Made by a program: the position numbers and the translations under genes. The notes under the pieces were generated by a model that ran no database searches, had not been told where the DNA came from, and saw only the letters and a program-made list of their open reading frames with translations. A stretch of DNA of 64,000 nt from Clarkia xantiana subsp. parviflora (lineage: Eukaryota > Streptophyta > Magnoliopsida > Myrtales > Onagraceae). The stretch lies in assembly GCA_036873135.1 (NCBI GenBank), contig JAPTYO010000007.1, positions 11,824,763 to 11,888,762 on the forward strand, in the 5' to 3' direction. Shown in pieces: positions 21,651 to 34,000 of the stretch. The stretch's first letter is position 1, and each line of letters opens with the position of its first letter.

Positions 21651-22683
21651 GTTCCTTCCCTCACGTACACATTATATAACTAACATGTCAGTGTAAGATT
21701 CCATGATTCCATTTCTTGCAACAACAAAAAAATATTTCAACTTTGGATTCATCATTTCTTCCACAGAAGTAAGTACACTAATTTTGTGACGTCCATCAGA
21801 AATGGCAATGGCATCTACTGAAAAAGTGGTGTTAGGGTCCATAGCGTTTGTAGTATTCTGGGTCATGGCGGTTTTTCCATCGGTTCCATTCCTCCCGATC
21901 GGTCGAACCGCGGGTGCCCTCCTTGGAGCCATGCTCATGGTCATATTCCAGGTCCTAACCCCCGACCAAGCCTACGCTGCAATCAATCTCCCCATCCTCG
22001 GACTCCTGTTCGGGACCATGGTAGTCTCGGTCTACCTCGGCCAAGCCGACGTGTTCAAGTACCTCGGAAAATTGCTCTCTTACAAAAGCCGAGGACCAAA
22101 AGACTTACTTTGCCGTATCTGTTTAGTATCAGGCGTCTCGAGCGCGCTCTTCACGAACGACACGTCATGCATCGTTTTAACGGAATTCGTGCTCAAACTC
22201 GCCGAGCAACATAACCTCCCGCCGCGGCCGCTCTTGCTCGCTCTCGCGTCGAGCGCGAATATCGGGTCTTCCGCTACACCAGCCCGCAAAATTTGGTTAT
22301 TGCGATCCAGAGCAAGATTTCGTTCGGGAAATTCTTAATCGGACACCTCCCCGCGATGGTGGTTGGCATCATTATCAATGTCTTGATCCTTCTAGTAATG
22401 TATTGGAGGGAGTTGTCCGTTCCGGAGGATCGAGCAGCTCGAGATGATCAGGCGATGGAGGAGGATTGTGGTCCGAGCTCGATATTGTCGGAGGAACAGG
22501 ACGAGGGTGGTGCAATGACCGGAAGTGTTGAGGAGGGTGGAGGTAATGAAGCTGGATTGAATAATTCGTTCTCAGTTGAGTGTGGTGGCGTTGTTATTGG
22601 GTTTGAACATGTCGTGGACTGCTATTACTGCTGCCTTAGCTCTGGTCGTGCTCGCAGGGTCGTCCCTTAATAAGGTTCGTTAC

Positions 22684-23188
22684 GAGAAAAGTACGTAAAA
22701 CATGCAACATGTTTGAAAAAAATGGTTTTATGGACCAATATATTTTAAAACATACAACATGTTTGAAAAAGATAGTTTTATGGACCAAAATGTTTTAAAT
22801 GTAAAAAAAAACTTACAAAAGATGGTAAAATGACGTATCGTCCACTTGTTGCCACTAGTCTCATTATGTGGACACTTGCGGATCACGTTTTTTTTTTTTT
22901 TAAAAATTATTATTATTATTTACATCCACCTATTAATAATCATCGCTATATATAAATTAATTTCTTATTTTAATTTTTTTTAAATGTGTTCCGCACGTAT
23001 CCACTTAATGAGATTATTGATAACAAGTGGACGGTATGTCATTTTAACATATTTTGTAAGCTTATTGTATATTTTAATACATATTGGTCCATAAAATCAT
23101 ATTTTTCAAATATGTTATATATTTTTAAATATATTAGTCCATAAAACAATCTTTTTCAAACATGTTACATGTTTTACATACTTTTCTT
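22684..23188. mobile_element. Mutator-like MITE in intron 1 of the Lsi2-like pseudogene
   Basis: About 505 bp, with arms near 200 bp: GAGAAAAGTACGTAAAACAT at the left against AAGAAAAGTATGTAAAACAT read from the right, continuing through TTATGGACCAATAT, AAAATGACGTATCGTCCACTTGTT and TCTCATTATGTGGACACTTG. The 9-bp target duplication is GTTCGTTAC (22675-22683) and GTTCGTTAT (23189-23197). The duplicated word contains the intron's 5' splice site GTTCGT. Confidence 0.88.
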
Positions 23189-23827
23189 GTTCGTTATTGC
23201 TCGATTTTACATGTTAATTGTATCATACAATGGGTTAATTACTAAATTGCTAACGGCCAATTGGGTACTCGAACAAAACTTTACCCGTCTTTTTTATTTG
23301 AACGGTTAGCTAGTTTATATTTCGGTTGTACACAAGTGGCTTGTTTTGAAAAATATTATATCGTCTAATTTGGATATAATTGACAGTTAAAAAAAATTAA
23401 GAAAAAAATCTAAAAGGAATGAATTGATCTAACTATAAATGCGCTTTTTTTAAAAAAAAAAATGTTTATGATGTTATAATGTATGTAATTTTCAGTTGTG
23501 TGATTTGTTTATGAATAATTATGTGAATGAAGTCAACCCCTTAATTTATTCGTTTTTCTTTTATTACTTGCAATCAACATTGAGTAATTCTGTTCATATA
23601 TGAACATTTGACAGTCTGCCAATTTGTCCACAGTCAAAACCTAAAGTAAAAAAAACAAGAAACGAGCTAACAATTTATTTTAGTGCCAGTCTGGTAATTA
23701 ACCCTGTACAATTTGTTAATACTGCTATATATATAGTATTATATTTAACAGAAACACATTACGATAATTTAAAATGGGAGCAGGTCTCGTACTCTCTGTT
23801 GATCTTCTTCTGCGGCATGTTCATCAC

Positions 23828-24000
23828 GAGAAATTCTTCAATACATCCGTTGCAACAGATGTCTAATACACGGTGCCTCATTAAATTTCTAACACATGAC
23901 AAAAAAAGAGTGAACATTTAACACATGTTATAATATAATTGGCTAGAGAGGCACCATGTATTAGACATCTGTTGCAACAGATGTATTGAAGAATTTCTCA
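23828..24000. mobile_element. 173-bp MITE in exon 2 of the Lsi2-like pseudogene
   Basis: Terminal inverted repeats GAGAAATTCTTCAATACATC at the left and the same read inwards from the right (TGAGAAATTCTTCAATACAT), extending about 45 bp through TTGCAACAGATGTCTAATACA. Target duplication TTCATCAC at 23820-23827 and 24001-24008 (eight bases, perhaps nine with one mismatch). It splits the codon after GMFIT; removing it joins GMFIT to VEGFN in frame. Confidence 0.9.
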
Positions 24001-24560
24001 TTCATCACAGTGGAGGGTTTCAACAGGACCGGAATCCCGACCGCATTATGGGACCTAATGGAGCCGCATTCCAAGATTAACCACCCTAGTGGCATCGCGG
24101 TTCTCGCCATCGTAATACTACTCTTAACTTGGCATCAAATGTACCACCATGTAATAAATAACCTCTTCCATTCTGTTACGTGCTAACATAAAGAGAATAA
24201 TATATATTAGAGGTAAATATATCTTATTATATTTAGATAAATCTAGATTAGTAATATATTATTCCCTTATATCCCACAATTAAAAATATAACCACCACGA
24301 TGATGTTTAATTTCTTTTTTAGTTTTATTGATGGGGGCGAGGGTGGCGGCATCAGCGGCGGCAATTTCAGCCGCAGATGAAAAGAAGTCGTGGCTGATAT
24401 TAGCGTGGGTGAGCACGGTGGCAGGGAATCTGTCGCTGCTCGGGTCAGCTGCGAACTTGATCGTGTGCGAGCAGGCTAGGCGGGCCCCGAATCTTGGGTA
24501 TAACCTCTCCTTCTGGGGGCACCTCAAGTTTGGAGTACCCTCCACTGTTATAGTCACTGC

Positions 24561-25039
24561 TAGGGCTGAGCAGGAAAACCCGAAAGCCCGAAAGCCCGAA
24601 AGCCCGAAAAACCCGTCCCGAGCCCGTCCCGAAAAACCCGGTGCCGAATAGACCCGAGCCCGAGCGGGCGGGACTTTTATTTTCAATTCGGGCTCGGGCT
24701 CGGGCTTTTGTGCCAAAATCCCGAAAAGCCCGAGCCCGTCCCGAATTTTTTTTAATACTATATAAATGTATATAATTATATATATTCCCCACTAACTATA
24801 GTTAGTATCTAACCATCTTCCTCCATGTTTGAATTTTTTTTTATTTTTTTTTATTTTTTTTTTTTTTCAGATTTTTTGTTAAAATTCGGGCTAGCCCGAG
24901 CCCGAGTCCCGAAGTCCCGGCTCGGGCGGGCCATTTTCCTTATTTTCGGGCTCGGGCTCGGGCTAAAAATCAGTGTCCCGAAAATTTCGGGCTCGGGCTC
25001 AGGTAAAAGCCCGCCCGTCCCGGCCCGAGCTCACCCCTA
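24561..25039. mobile_element. hAT-like MITE in the last exon of the Lsi2-like pseudogene
   Basis: Ends are TAGGGCTGAGC and GCTCACCCCTA, and the 8-bp target duplication GTCACTGC lies at 24553-24560 and 25040-25047. The interior is rich in GCCCGAGCCCG/CGGGCTCGGG words and a run of four GCCCGAAA units near 24580-24610, forming a large imperfect foldback. It separates TVIVTA from IGLMLIK. Eight-base duplications and TAGGGxTGAGC ends are typical of plant hAT MITEs. Confidence 0.9.
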
Positions 25040-25072
25040 GTCACTGCCATCGGTTTGATGCTCATTAAGTAG

Positions 25073-26042
25073 CTGTAAGAACCTGCATAAATAGAAGTCT
25101 TTTTTTCTCCTCAAAAGTTTCCTTAAAATTGCCGAACGTTCCCTCTGATTAATCGCTACATCTGGTCGGCGACGCGAGTACTTATTCGATTTAACATTTA
25201 TTTCATTTTTTCTAACAGAATTGATAAAAATTTCGACACACATGTGCCGAGGTGTTCCGACTTTAGAGTTCAGAGTAATGATATTAATACCCTAAAAGTT
25301 AGCTCAATTTTACATTGATGCCATCTCGGGATCGGAACATCTCGGAATGGGACTTCAAAATTTATCAGTTCTCTTTTTCTAATGCAGCAAACCATTGATC
25401 TCTCTCCTCAAACCTCTTTCTTTCTCTTCTTAACTTTTTTTCCCTCACACATTACACATTGAACTTTCACTACAAGAAAATGACATTAGAGCACTTAAAT
25501 TCATTTTGACGTTACATTATCGCCGCATCATCAAATATAATGCACACTACAAAGTATAGTAAATATTATCTAATATTATATTTTATATAACAGCACAATT
25601 AAATATTGTAATCTAACATTATATTATATACATTTTTTTATAATAATATCACATTTCAAGTAAACTCAAATTTTATAAATCTAGATGCTCTCTAAAACTA
25701 ACGGTGTTTTAAACAATTACTAAATTTACTAATATCGAACCGAATAGAACTTAGCAAAGTTCGTTAGAATTAAACGGTAAATGATTCCAACATGAGGGAT
25801 ACTAAGTTGGAATAAAACAAAATGGGGAACTATTAATTTTACATATCTATATTATTGATATATAAATGGAGTTCTGATTGGATCAATGAACTTTGTTATG
25901 ACGAGGTTTATAAATGATGACGAGACAAGCATAATGTTGTAGATTAGACATACATACAATAAAGATATAGCACGAGGGATTTACAATAAAGGAAAATTTC
26001 ATTGTTAAAATAATTTAAAAATTGAGAGGACATATTTCTCAT
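25073..26042. other. Intergenic, AT-rich
   Basis: No supported gene. A CACTACAAGAAAA word at 25468 resembles a CACTA transposon end (see the separate low-confidence entry). Confidence 0.4.
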
Positions 26043-26050
26043 ATTTACAC

Positions 26051-26246
26051 TAGGTGTGAGCTCATGACGGAATGAGCGAGTTTTTTCGTGAGTCTGACCC
26101 TGATTTTGAAAATTTCGAAAGACAAGTTTTTAGTCCAAGCCCAAATTTAAGGAAAATGTCCGACTTGAAAAGAAAAGTCCTACCCAGCCGGACACGGGCC
26201 AATTTTTGGAACGGGTCAGTCTCTTCGGACTTTTTTTTCACCCCTA
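26051..26246. mobile_element. 196-bp hAT-like MITE
   Basis: Starts TAGGTGTGAGC and ends TTTCACCCCTA, with 8-bp flanks ATTTACAC (26043-26050) and ATTTACAG (26247-26254), seven of eight identical. Ends resemble those of the element at 24561-25039, so it is probably the same superfamily. Confidence 0.75.
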
Positions 26247-26274
26247 ATTTACAGTCTATATATATATATATATA

Positions 26275-27341
26275 CTAGTTATTTACGCGTGCGTTGCACG
26301 CGCATCGGTTATTTAAATTTCAAGATATATAATCAATATTAAGTTTACTAATATTTATAATTAATAAAAGTAAAATATGGGCAAGTTGATTCGTTGTGAG
26401 AAATGAATCTATTTGATATAAAATAGCGACATAACGTAATTCAAAACATGAGAAAGAGAAGAGGATAATTAAGTAAAAAATTAACTAATGTCTTCAGTTA
26501 CGGTACTAAGTTAGCCTTATAGTTAGATATATAAATGAGTTGGGTCGAGCATTACGTTGGTCATTAACGGCTCAATTGTATCTAACTCATCAACTTGAGG
26601 TGTCAAGAATGTAAACTTGTTCTTAACTACTTAGAGTCATCAATGGACAAATTTGACCTATACAAACATAATTATATACAATATCACAATACCAACAAAA
26701 TTTGATTTAACAATAAAGATAAAATTAAATCACAAAAATATAAAGTTTAGACTTGAATTTACAAAAATATTTAGTTAAAATTAATTAGGTTGTACATAAT
26801 GTGATTGTATTAACAAATAGAAGAACTAAAATAATAGTTTGAGTCCATAAATATTGAACGATGAATAAAATGTTATTTGTACGAGGTCAAACTTCAAGAA
26901 CCATATTTCACCCATATTTTGACTTGTTATATATATAATTTGGTAAGTGAATGATCTATGTGATAGAAAAATCTCAACAGGCGTATATCACTCGATCTAT
27001 ATAATTCGTTGAATAAATTTTTTTTTACATGTATCCGAAATTTGAACGGAATGAGTATGATAGGGTTGACTTAAATTGATATGAATATTTGATTGTAAGT
27101 TAATTATAATTACTATGACATGCCGACTAAGCGATCTTAAAAAAAATAACAAAATTTAAATAATGATTTAGTAATAATATTAAAGATAAATAAATGTTTC
27201 TCAAATATAGTAATGACTAAATTATTAATTTTATAAAATATAGGAATTTAATATAATATATTTTTGTTAATAAAATGAAAAGGTGCAAAAGATGTCTATT
27301 GGGGGTGAGGACCCAACACAAATAATATATTGGTATATAGA
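26275..27341 (-). mobile_element. Non-autonomous Helitron (1067 bp)
   Basis: On the minus strand it starts TCTATATACC after an A (27342) and ends in a GC hairpin, GCGCGTGC-AAC-GCACGCG, then TAAATAA and CTAG (26278-26275), followed by T (26274). TC start, hairpin near the 3' end, CTAG terminus and insertion between A and T are the defining Helitron marks. There is no Rep/helicase ORF. Its 5' half matches the inverted copy at 13212-13712. Confidence 0.88.
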
Positions 27342-27342
27342 T

Positions 27343-29939
27343 ACTTGTATATCAAAATTCATTCTCGAATGTATAACAATTCAAGGGATAATATTCAGTT
27401 GTACATTAAAAATTTAGACCTGAGGTATTTTATTTTAAATATATAATATTAGTACCCTTATAATTTCTATATAGATTAGTACAGTTTGCCAAACATGCCA
27501 TCTATTTTGTATCGGTATCGAGTTGAGAACGTGGTGATAACCGATAACCACGTGTCTCAAATTTAATACTCTCTTAACACCTATTTTAGGTTAACATGTT
27601 TCTTATTAGCATGATTTTTTAAAATCATTTCCAATATGACATTTTTAGCAGGATTTAAATTTGGTTCACCTCTAAAACCGAAACTTATTTTACCACTTGA
27701 TCCGATCAAAAAGATGGTTCATTCATAATTTTTTTGGCCAAAGTTCATGATTGAATTCATCCATTTTATTCCTTTTGAAATGGCAACTATAAATCTTCGG
27801 AATGCCTACAATCCTTCGAAAGTATGAGTGCTTTTTGTAGTGGGACCCACCAACTTGGAGAGAGATAGAAACAAGTGCAACTTTTTAGGAGGGACTAAAT
27901 TGCAAATTGATTTTTCTTCTTAAAAAGAAGTGGCTAAACTACTATATACTTTTTTTACACTCGAATGGTAGCCATTGATTTTATTTTTTATTGATATAAA
28001 ACTATCTCTTACTTTTTCAATTTTCACTTTTACATTAAATGATTCTTGTATATATATATATACCATATATTTTTTACGATTGATGTAGGTAATTTTTTTT
28101 TTTACTTATTATTGTTCTTTAAATTTAAATTATTATTGAGTTTTTTTTTTTTTAATTTTTATGAACAATTACTATTGAGTTTATTTTTGTCTTTTTTTTT
28201 TGAATGATTTGCATGCTCTTATTTTTTTTTATTAATTGATTATAATATATCATATTATCAATCTATTCTTATATATATACCTCCAAACTTTAAAGTTGTT
28301 CTTTTATATTATCGGACTAATTCGTCGAGTTAGTTCACTTTTTTTCAATTACTTAATTTAAAATTATATTCAAAATCGTCGTAATCTTGAATTAACTCCC
28401 TAATTGATTTTTTTGTTAAATTCATACTTATAATAAAATATATTACATATTTTATGCATAAACTATATTATTTAATTAATTATTATATCATAAATAATAA
28501 CTCTTTATCTCGTCGTTATATAAGATTTATTTGTATTCATACAAATGTGTTATTATCTGATTTTGATAATGTATATATATACTTCATTTTTCTAGAGGAA
28601 ATGGAGAAACAATATTGTCTTAGACTTATTGGTAAGATAAATTGATGGTGAGCTTAACTTGATGAATAATAGAGGTGATCTTCCAGGTTAAGTCGTTCGA
28701 GTTATATATTTAAAAAAAAATTGTGTGTTTTGTAAGTTATTAGTTTTGATATAATTCATGATTAGCTTTTAAGTACATTTATTTATTGTTATACATTTTT
28801 ATATTTTTTATATCAATAAAATTAATATGTATTGTTAGAATATATATACTACTGAGATGAAATTTCGTAAATATGAATGAAGTAAAAATATTAATGTTTA
28901 TTAATTCCATATAATTTCAACGACTCCTAACAGGCAGATGATTATATTAATTAATTAAAAAATGATTCTAATATATATATATATATTAGGTATTATATAT
29001 ATGGTCTTCATAAAAAAACATTTGGCCAAGAATGTATAAAAATAATTTAATGAGTGAAAAAGTATAAATTGAAAAAGTAAGATGGAATTTTGTATGGCTT
29101 GTTGGTAATTAAATAGAGAGTAAGCACAAATCTAAGCACATTCAATCTGATGGCTTTGAATTCAACTTTATATACACACAAGTTCATTTAGCCATGTCTT
29201 TAAAAATATTTGCAAAAGTATAAAAACTTTAAAAGTGTGGTAGCAATAAATCTACAATTAAGATTATTATTAGCATTTCAGTAATTTATTGCCTCCATTT
29301 ATTTGCTTATAACCATAAAGGAAATTCCAACGGCATTTGTTATAAATATATACATTAGTTTTTTTTGGCAATATACTAATATGAAGTACATACACTATAA
29401 TAATAATACAATATAACTCATAAAAGATTTATAATAATCTGAAAACAAAAAAGTAATAAATTATACACATTATTAGAAAGAGAATCAGATTGTAAACGCG
29501 GATGCGAATGGATATGGTAGTTTGCTTACCGTTTATTTTGTATTTTTTAGAAATATGATCGTTTTATTTACTTGCATAAACTATTATAGAAGTATGAAAT
29601 GGATGAAGGAAAAAAAATTACCAAAAAAATTTGAAGAAAAAAAAAATGGTATACACACATGAGCTGTGATAGAAGTTCCGACAGAACATTCCTACATGTT
29701 CCGACTTCTTTCACTGTGGCATACCTTATAAATTATTACAACTTTTAGGGTAGTTTAACTACACAGACATATCGGCATATGTCGGATTGTTCCAGTCGGA
29801 ACTTCTAACATATCTGTACACACATATAGGATCCAATACATTATCTACACAAATAATTGAACAATAAAATAACGAAATCATTGAAAACTTTAGAAATTAA
29901 AAAGAAATTAGAAACAAATTAGTGAAAAACAACGCTGAG
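27343..29939. other. AT-rich intergenic DNA upstream of the YODA-type gene
   Basis: No supported coding region. It has several long T runs (28090-28230) and TA tracts (28970-28990). The final ~300 bp are presumably promoter of the downstream kinase gene. Confidence 0.4.
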
Positions 29940-30216
29940 ACAACTTATTATGTCTCGACTGAGACACACACACACTCTTCTCTCTCTCCTCTATGTGTCT
30001 CTCTCCATTTGCCTATCTCTACGCGATCTCATTTGCAGGCACTACTTTAAATTCACAATCGTAGTCTCTTCAAAATCTTCCTCAATCCTCGTCTCGGTGC
30101 TGCTTGCATTCCTTCATATTTCTAGGGTTTCGCAGCTTCTAGTGATCTAAGCAATTGAGCTCATCCGCCACTCTCCCTGATTTGGGGCCACTGATTCACT
30201 GCATCAAGCAATCGTA

Positions 30217-31034
30217 GTAAGTGCAAACCACTTGCTTCTCAGCTAATCTGTAGATTGTGACTAGTTCTTTTTACCAAATTGCTGAGCTTTACCTTTGGAA
30301 TCTGTATGCGATAGCTTTTAGAGTATGTAATTAGATCTGTTCTGGGTAAGCGTTGTTAGAACTGACATAACATCTTTCTGCTCATCAATTGATAGCTCAG
30401 ATGAGCAGTGCTATTGTAGTTGTTCCCTTCCGGGTCTGTGGATGGAGAGCTAATTGCTGCTCAGCAAATTTCACATCTTGCTATCCATTGTTTTGATGTG
30501 TTTCTGCTGCTATCCATGATTCTTAAGGCCTGCAGCTGATTTGCCGGGTTCATTTATTGGTGTTAAAGTATCCAGTAGATACTCGTTAAAATGCGACCTT
30601 CAAGTCCAGTATTTTTTCTATTTGTAGGGAATTTTCTTCTCAATTCTGGCATATGGTTATCTAGGTTCTTTACTAGCTGTGGATTACGGACAAAGAGTGA
30701 CTTGGCACATCGGTTGTTTAAATTTGTTCATCAGGTCCAGATACCAGTAGCTACTAATATTCAAAACACCACCATTTGTTGTTGGTCTCCTACTATTCAA
30801 TATTATAGACACTTCATTCACTAAAAGTCCGTGTTCTTCCTTGCTGCAGGATATCGTATACATCGTTTTTGTTTCCTGGCATGATATTACCGATTCTTGG
30901 ACTTTTATGGTTACTTGATGGATTAGTCAATTGAAACTTCTCTTCAGATCAAGAGTAGTTTAATCATGATGTTCCTATAACAAGTACAAACTTTTATGTG
31001 CTGATATTATATTGGCACATGGAGTAACCTGCAG
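30217..31034 (+). other. 5'-UTR intron of the YODA-type gene
   Basis: Donor GTAAGT at 30217 follows a CT-rich leader (29950-30216), and the acceptor CCTGCAG ends at 31034, leaving a 40-bp untranslated piece before the start codon at 31075. Several ATGs lie within it and are removed by splicing. Inferred from consensus sites only. Confidence 0.5.
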
Positions 31035-31074
31035 AAGCTTATTCGTCACATTCATACGAGCATTCAATTGGAAG

Positions 31075-34000
31075 ATGCCTTCAATCTTTGGGTCCGGAAA
31101 GTCTTCTTCGAAAGACCCAAAGAAGAAAGCAAGCAAGGAAGGTTTCATTGACATATTGCACCGCATATTTAGAAGTACTGAAGCAAAACTAAATAGTACC
31201 TCTGGAGCCTCACGAAGACATTGCAATGACACCGTGTCAGAAATTGGATCCCTTTCTCGAGTTGCATCAAGATCTCCCTCACCATCCAAGCGTGTAGCAA
31301 GGTGTCAAAGTTTTGCTGCAAGGCCTCCTGCTCAGCCTCTCCCGCTTCCTGATCTGCACCCTAATGGCGTTGGACGCTCTCATTCTGGACTCAGTGTACA
31401 GAAGAAACCACGGTCGGAGAAAAGTCTCAAACCATTTCTTCCTCGCCCTAGACCTGCATGCATTCGCGGTCAAGCAAATACAGCTGATAATGATGGAGAC
31501 TTGATCACGGCATCAGTTTCAAGTGAGAGTTCCATTGATAGTGAAGATCCTGGAGACTCCAATCAACGGAGTCCCCAGGCAACAGATTGTGACAATGGGG
31601 CCACAACTTCATGTAGTCCATCAAGGTAAAAAAAAAAATCTTCCTTTTCTCAGCTTGAGGTATATTGATTTAAAAAACTTCACTTTCGGGGCTCAAGGTA
31701 TATAATGATTTCACTTGGCAAAAAAAAAAAGGTATAATGATTTCATAAAAAACTTGTCCTCTGACGAGTTGATTTTATTTTTAGCTTTAGATATGATGAT
31801 TTAAAAACCTTTTATCTCTTGACTAATGTTGAATAATTTGTTCATGAAGCATGATGTTCAAGGATCAGAAGCCGTCTACCACACAAGTAAACTCGAGGGA
31901 ATCCAGAAAACCTGCTAACCTGTCATTCGGTCATCATATTTCTCCTGCATCATCGGTCCACAGACCAGTAGTTGGTCAGACACCAAATATACAGATCCTT
32001 AATTCGGGTGCTTTTTGTAGTGCTCCAGACAGCTCCATGTCAAGTCCTTCTAGAAGTCCATTAAGAGCATTTGGTACAGAACAGGTTATAAATTCTGCTT
32101 TTTGGTGTGGGAAGCATTATGCAGATGTCACATTGCTAGGGTCGGGCCACTGTTCAAGTCCTGGTTCGGGACATAATTCTGGACATAATTCAATGGGAGG
32201 GGATATGTCAGGGCAGTTGTTTTGGCAGCAAAGTAGGGGCAGCCCTGAGTACTCACCCTTGCCTAGTCCGAGGATGATGAGTCCAGGTCCCGCCTCCCGG
32301 ATCCATAGTGGTGCTGTTACGCCAATTCATCCGAGAGCTGGAGGGCTACCCGTTGAGCCACATTGGCCTGATGATGGGAAACAGCAGAGTCACAGATTGC
32401 CACTTCCTCCAGTGATAGTTCCCAGTCCTTTGCCTTTCTCTCATTCAAATTCAGCAGCTACATCTCCTTCAGTTCCGCGAAGCCCAGGGAGGTCTGAGAA
32501 TCCAACAAGTCCAATATCACGTTTTAAAAAGGGAAAGCTTCTTGGAAGAGGGACTTTTGGACATGTCTATGTTGGCTTTAATAGGTATATAATTGTTTGG
32601 TGCTTTTGATCTAAGTTAAATCTAAAGTTGTTGATTCGTGTTCCCGGATTGGAGGTTTTCTGCAAGCTGAGCCTCCATTATTGAGTTTGCAATTCATAAG
32701 TTTTGTATGATACCCCAAATCTGCAGTGAAAGTGGTGAAATGTGTGCAATGAAGGAGGTTACCTTGTTCTCGGATGATGCAAAGTCGAAGGAAAGTGCAA
32801 AGCAGTTAATGCAGGTACGCTATGAGACTGCTACACAGCTTAACATGTACAGGATTTCCTTTTTATTTTTGTTGATCATTAAATAACTAGTCACGCGTGG
32901 TATCTCAGAAATATAATATAGTTTCTCAGATCTTGAAGTTCCTTCAATTTTTACTTTTGCAGGAAATTACTCTATTGAGTCGTCTGCAGCACCCCAATAT
33001 TGTGCAATATTATGGATCAGAAACAGTAAGTTGAGATATGTATATGGTCTTAGAAACTTTTATGTTCCGAAGATATTTTATTTTTCTTAAGTTTTACATT
33101 GATCAAATGTTAGGTCGATGATAAATTGTACATTTACCTCGAGTACGTTTCTGGTGGATCCATTTACAAGATCCTCCAAGAATATGGACAGCTTGGGGAA
33201 CTTGCCATTCGCAGTTATACTTACCAGATCTTATCTGGCCTTGCATACTTACATGCTAAGCACACCGTCCACAGGTTAGTTAATCTGACAAAATAAAAGA
33301 AGTGCCTTTTCTTATAAATTAAAATGTCTGTTTTGTAACTTTTCTGTTCCTTTGACTCTGACAGGGACATTAAGGGAGCAAATATATTGGTAGACCCAAA
33401 TGGTCGAGTGAAATTGGCAGATTTTGGGATGGCAAAGCATGTAAGTAACAGTATCCAATAATGTTAAACTAGAATCTTAGTAACACTATCCAAATATAGA
33501 ATTTTATTTTTCAACATTTTAAAAGAATTTCCAAATCTAGAGTCAGGCTAATGTAATGAACTATGTCTTTTTTATTAGATTGCAGGGCAATCGTGTCCTC
33601 TTTCCTTCAAAGGAAGCCCTTATTGGATGGCTCCTGAGGTCAGGCTTATTCTTATGTTGCAATTCTGCTCATTTTTCTCATTCTGCTGACTCAGTTACTC
33701 TGTTGCTATTGTTTAGGTTATAAAGAACTCAAGTGGGTGTAGTCTAGCTGTGGATATATGGAGCCTTGGATGCACTGTCCTTGAAATGGCTACAACAAAA
33801 CCACCTTGGAGTCAATATGAGGGGGTTAGTTATTTAATTTTGGAAACTATGTTTGACATTGGGCAAATTGTACAAAGTTATTTTTACACCAAAAACACCC
33901 CAAATTGGATATTCAACAGTTTCCCGAAAATAGAAGAGATTCCATATTTTTCTCTAAATTTCAATCTAAATTATGAAAAAAGCAAGTTTTTTATCTGATT

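Larger units (their letters stand above)
21802..25072 (+). pseudogene. Lsi2-like anion/silicon efflux transporter (ArsB/NhaD superfamily), broken
   Basis: The reconstructed exons are 21802-22674, 23784-24150 (interrupted by a transposon at 23828-24000) and 24323-25072 (interrupted at 24561-25039). The start [16 protein letters not shown], then [40 protein letters not shown] and ANIGSSATP are typical of plant Lsi2/At1g02260-type proteins. After SSATP about 7 bp are missing, which destroys the Gly-Asn-Pro substrate loop and shifts the frame; a second shift lies between about 22560 and 22610, and a third near 24128. Later blocks remain readable: [54 protein letters not shown] and GLMLIK with stop TAG at 25070. 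With several shifts and two exon insertions it cannot make a full transporter. Confidence 0.85.
25468..27842. mobile_element. Possible CACTA-type element, with other transposons nested inside it
   Basis: CACTACAAGAAAA at 25468 and, read from the other strand, CACTACAAAAAGCACTC ending at 27842 look like the two ends of a CACTA element. The 3-bp flanks do not match (TTT against GGA) and no transposase was seen, so this is only a suggestion. Confidence 0.25.

Noticed and set aside
24328..24651. Stand-alone 107-codon ORF
   Set aside because: It is the last exon of the broken Lsi2-like gene running into a hAT MITE, not a separate gene.
24267..24792. Minus-strand ORFs of 115-149 codons
   Set aside because: They are antisense to the Lsi2-like exon and the GC-rich MITE; no recognisable protein.
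25468..27842. Firm call of a CACTA transposon
   Set aside because: Only the terminal words fit; the 3-bp flanks differ and no transposase or subterminal repeats were found, so it was kept only at low confidence.
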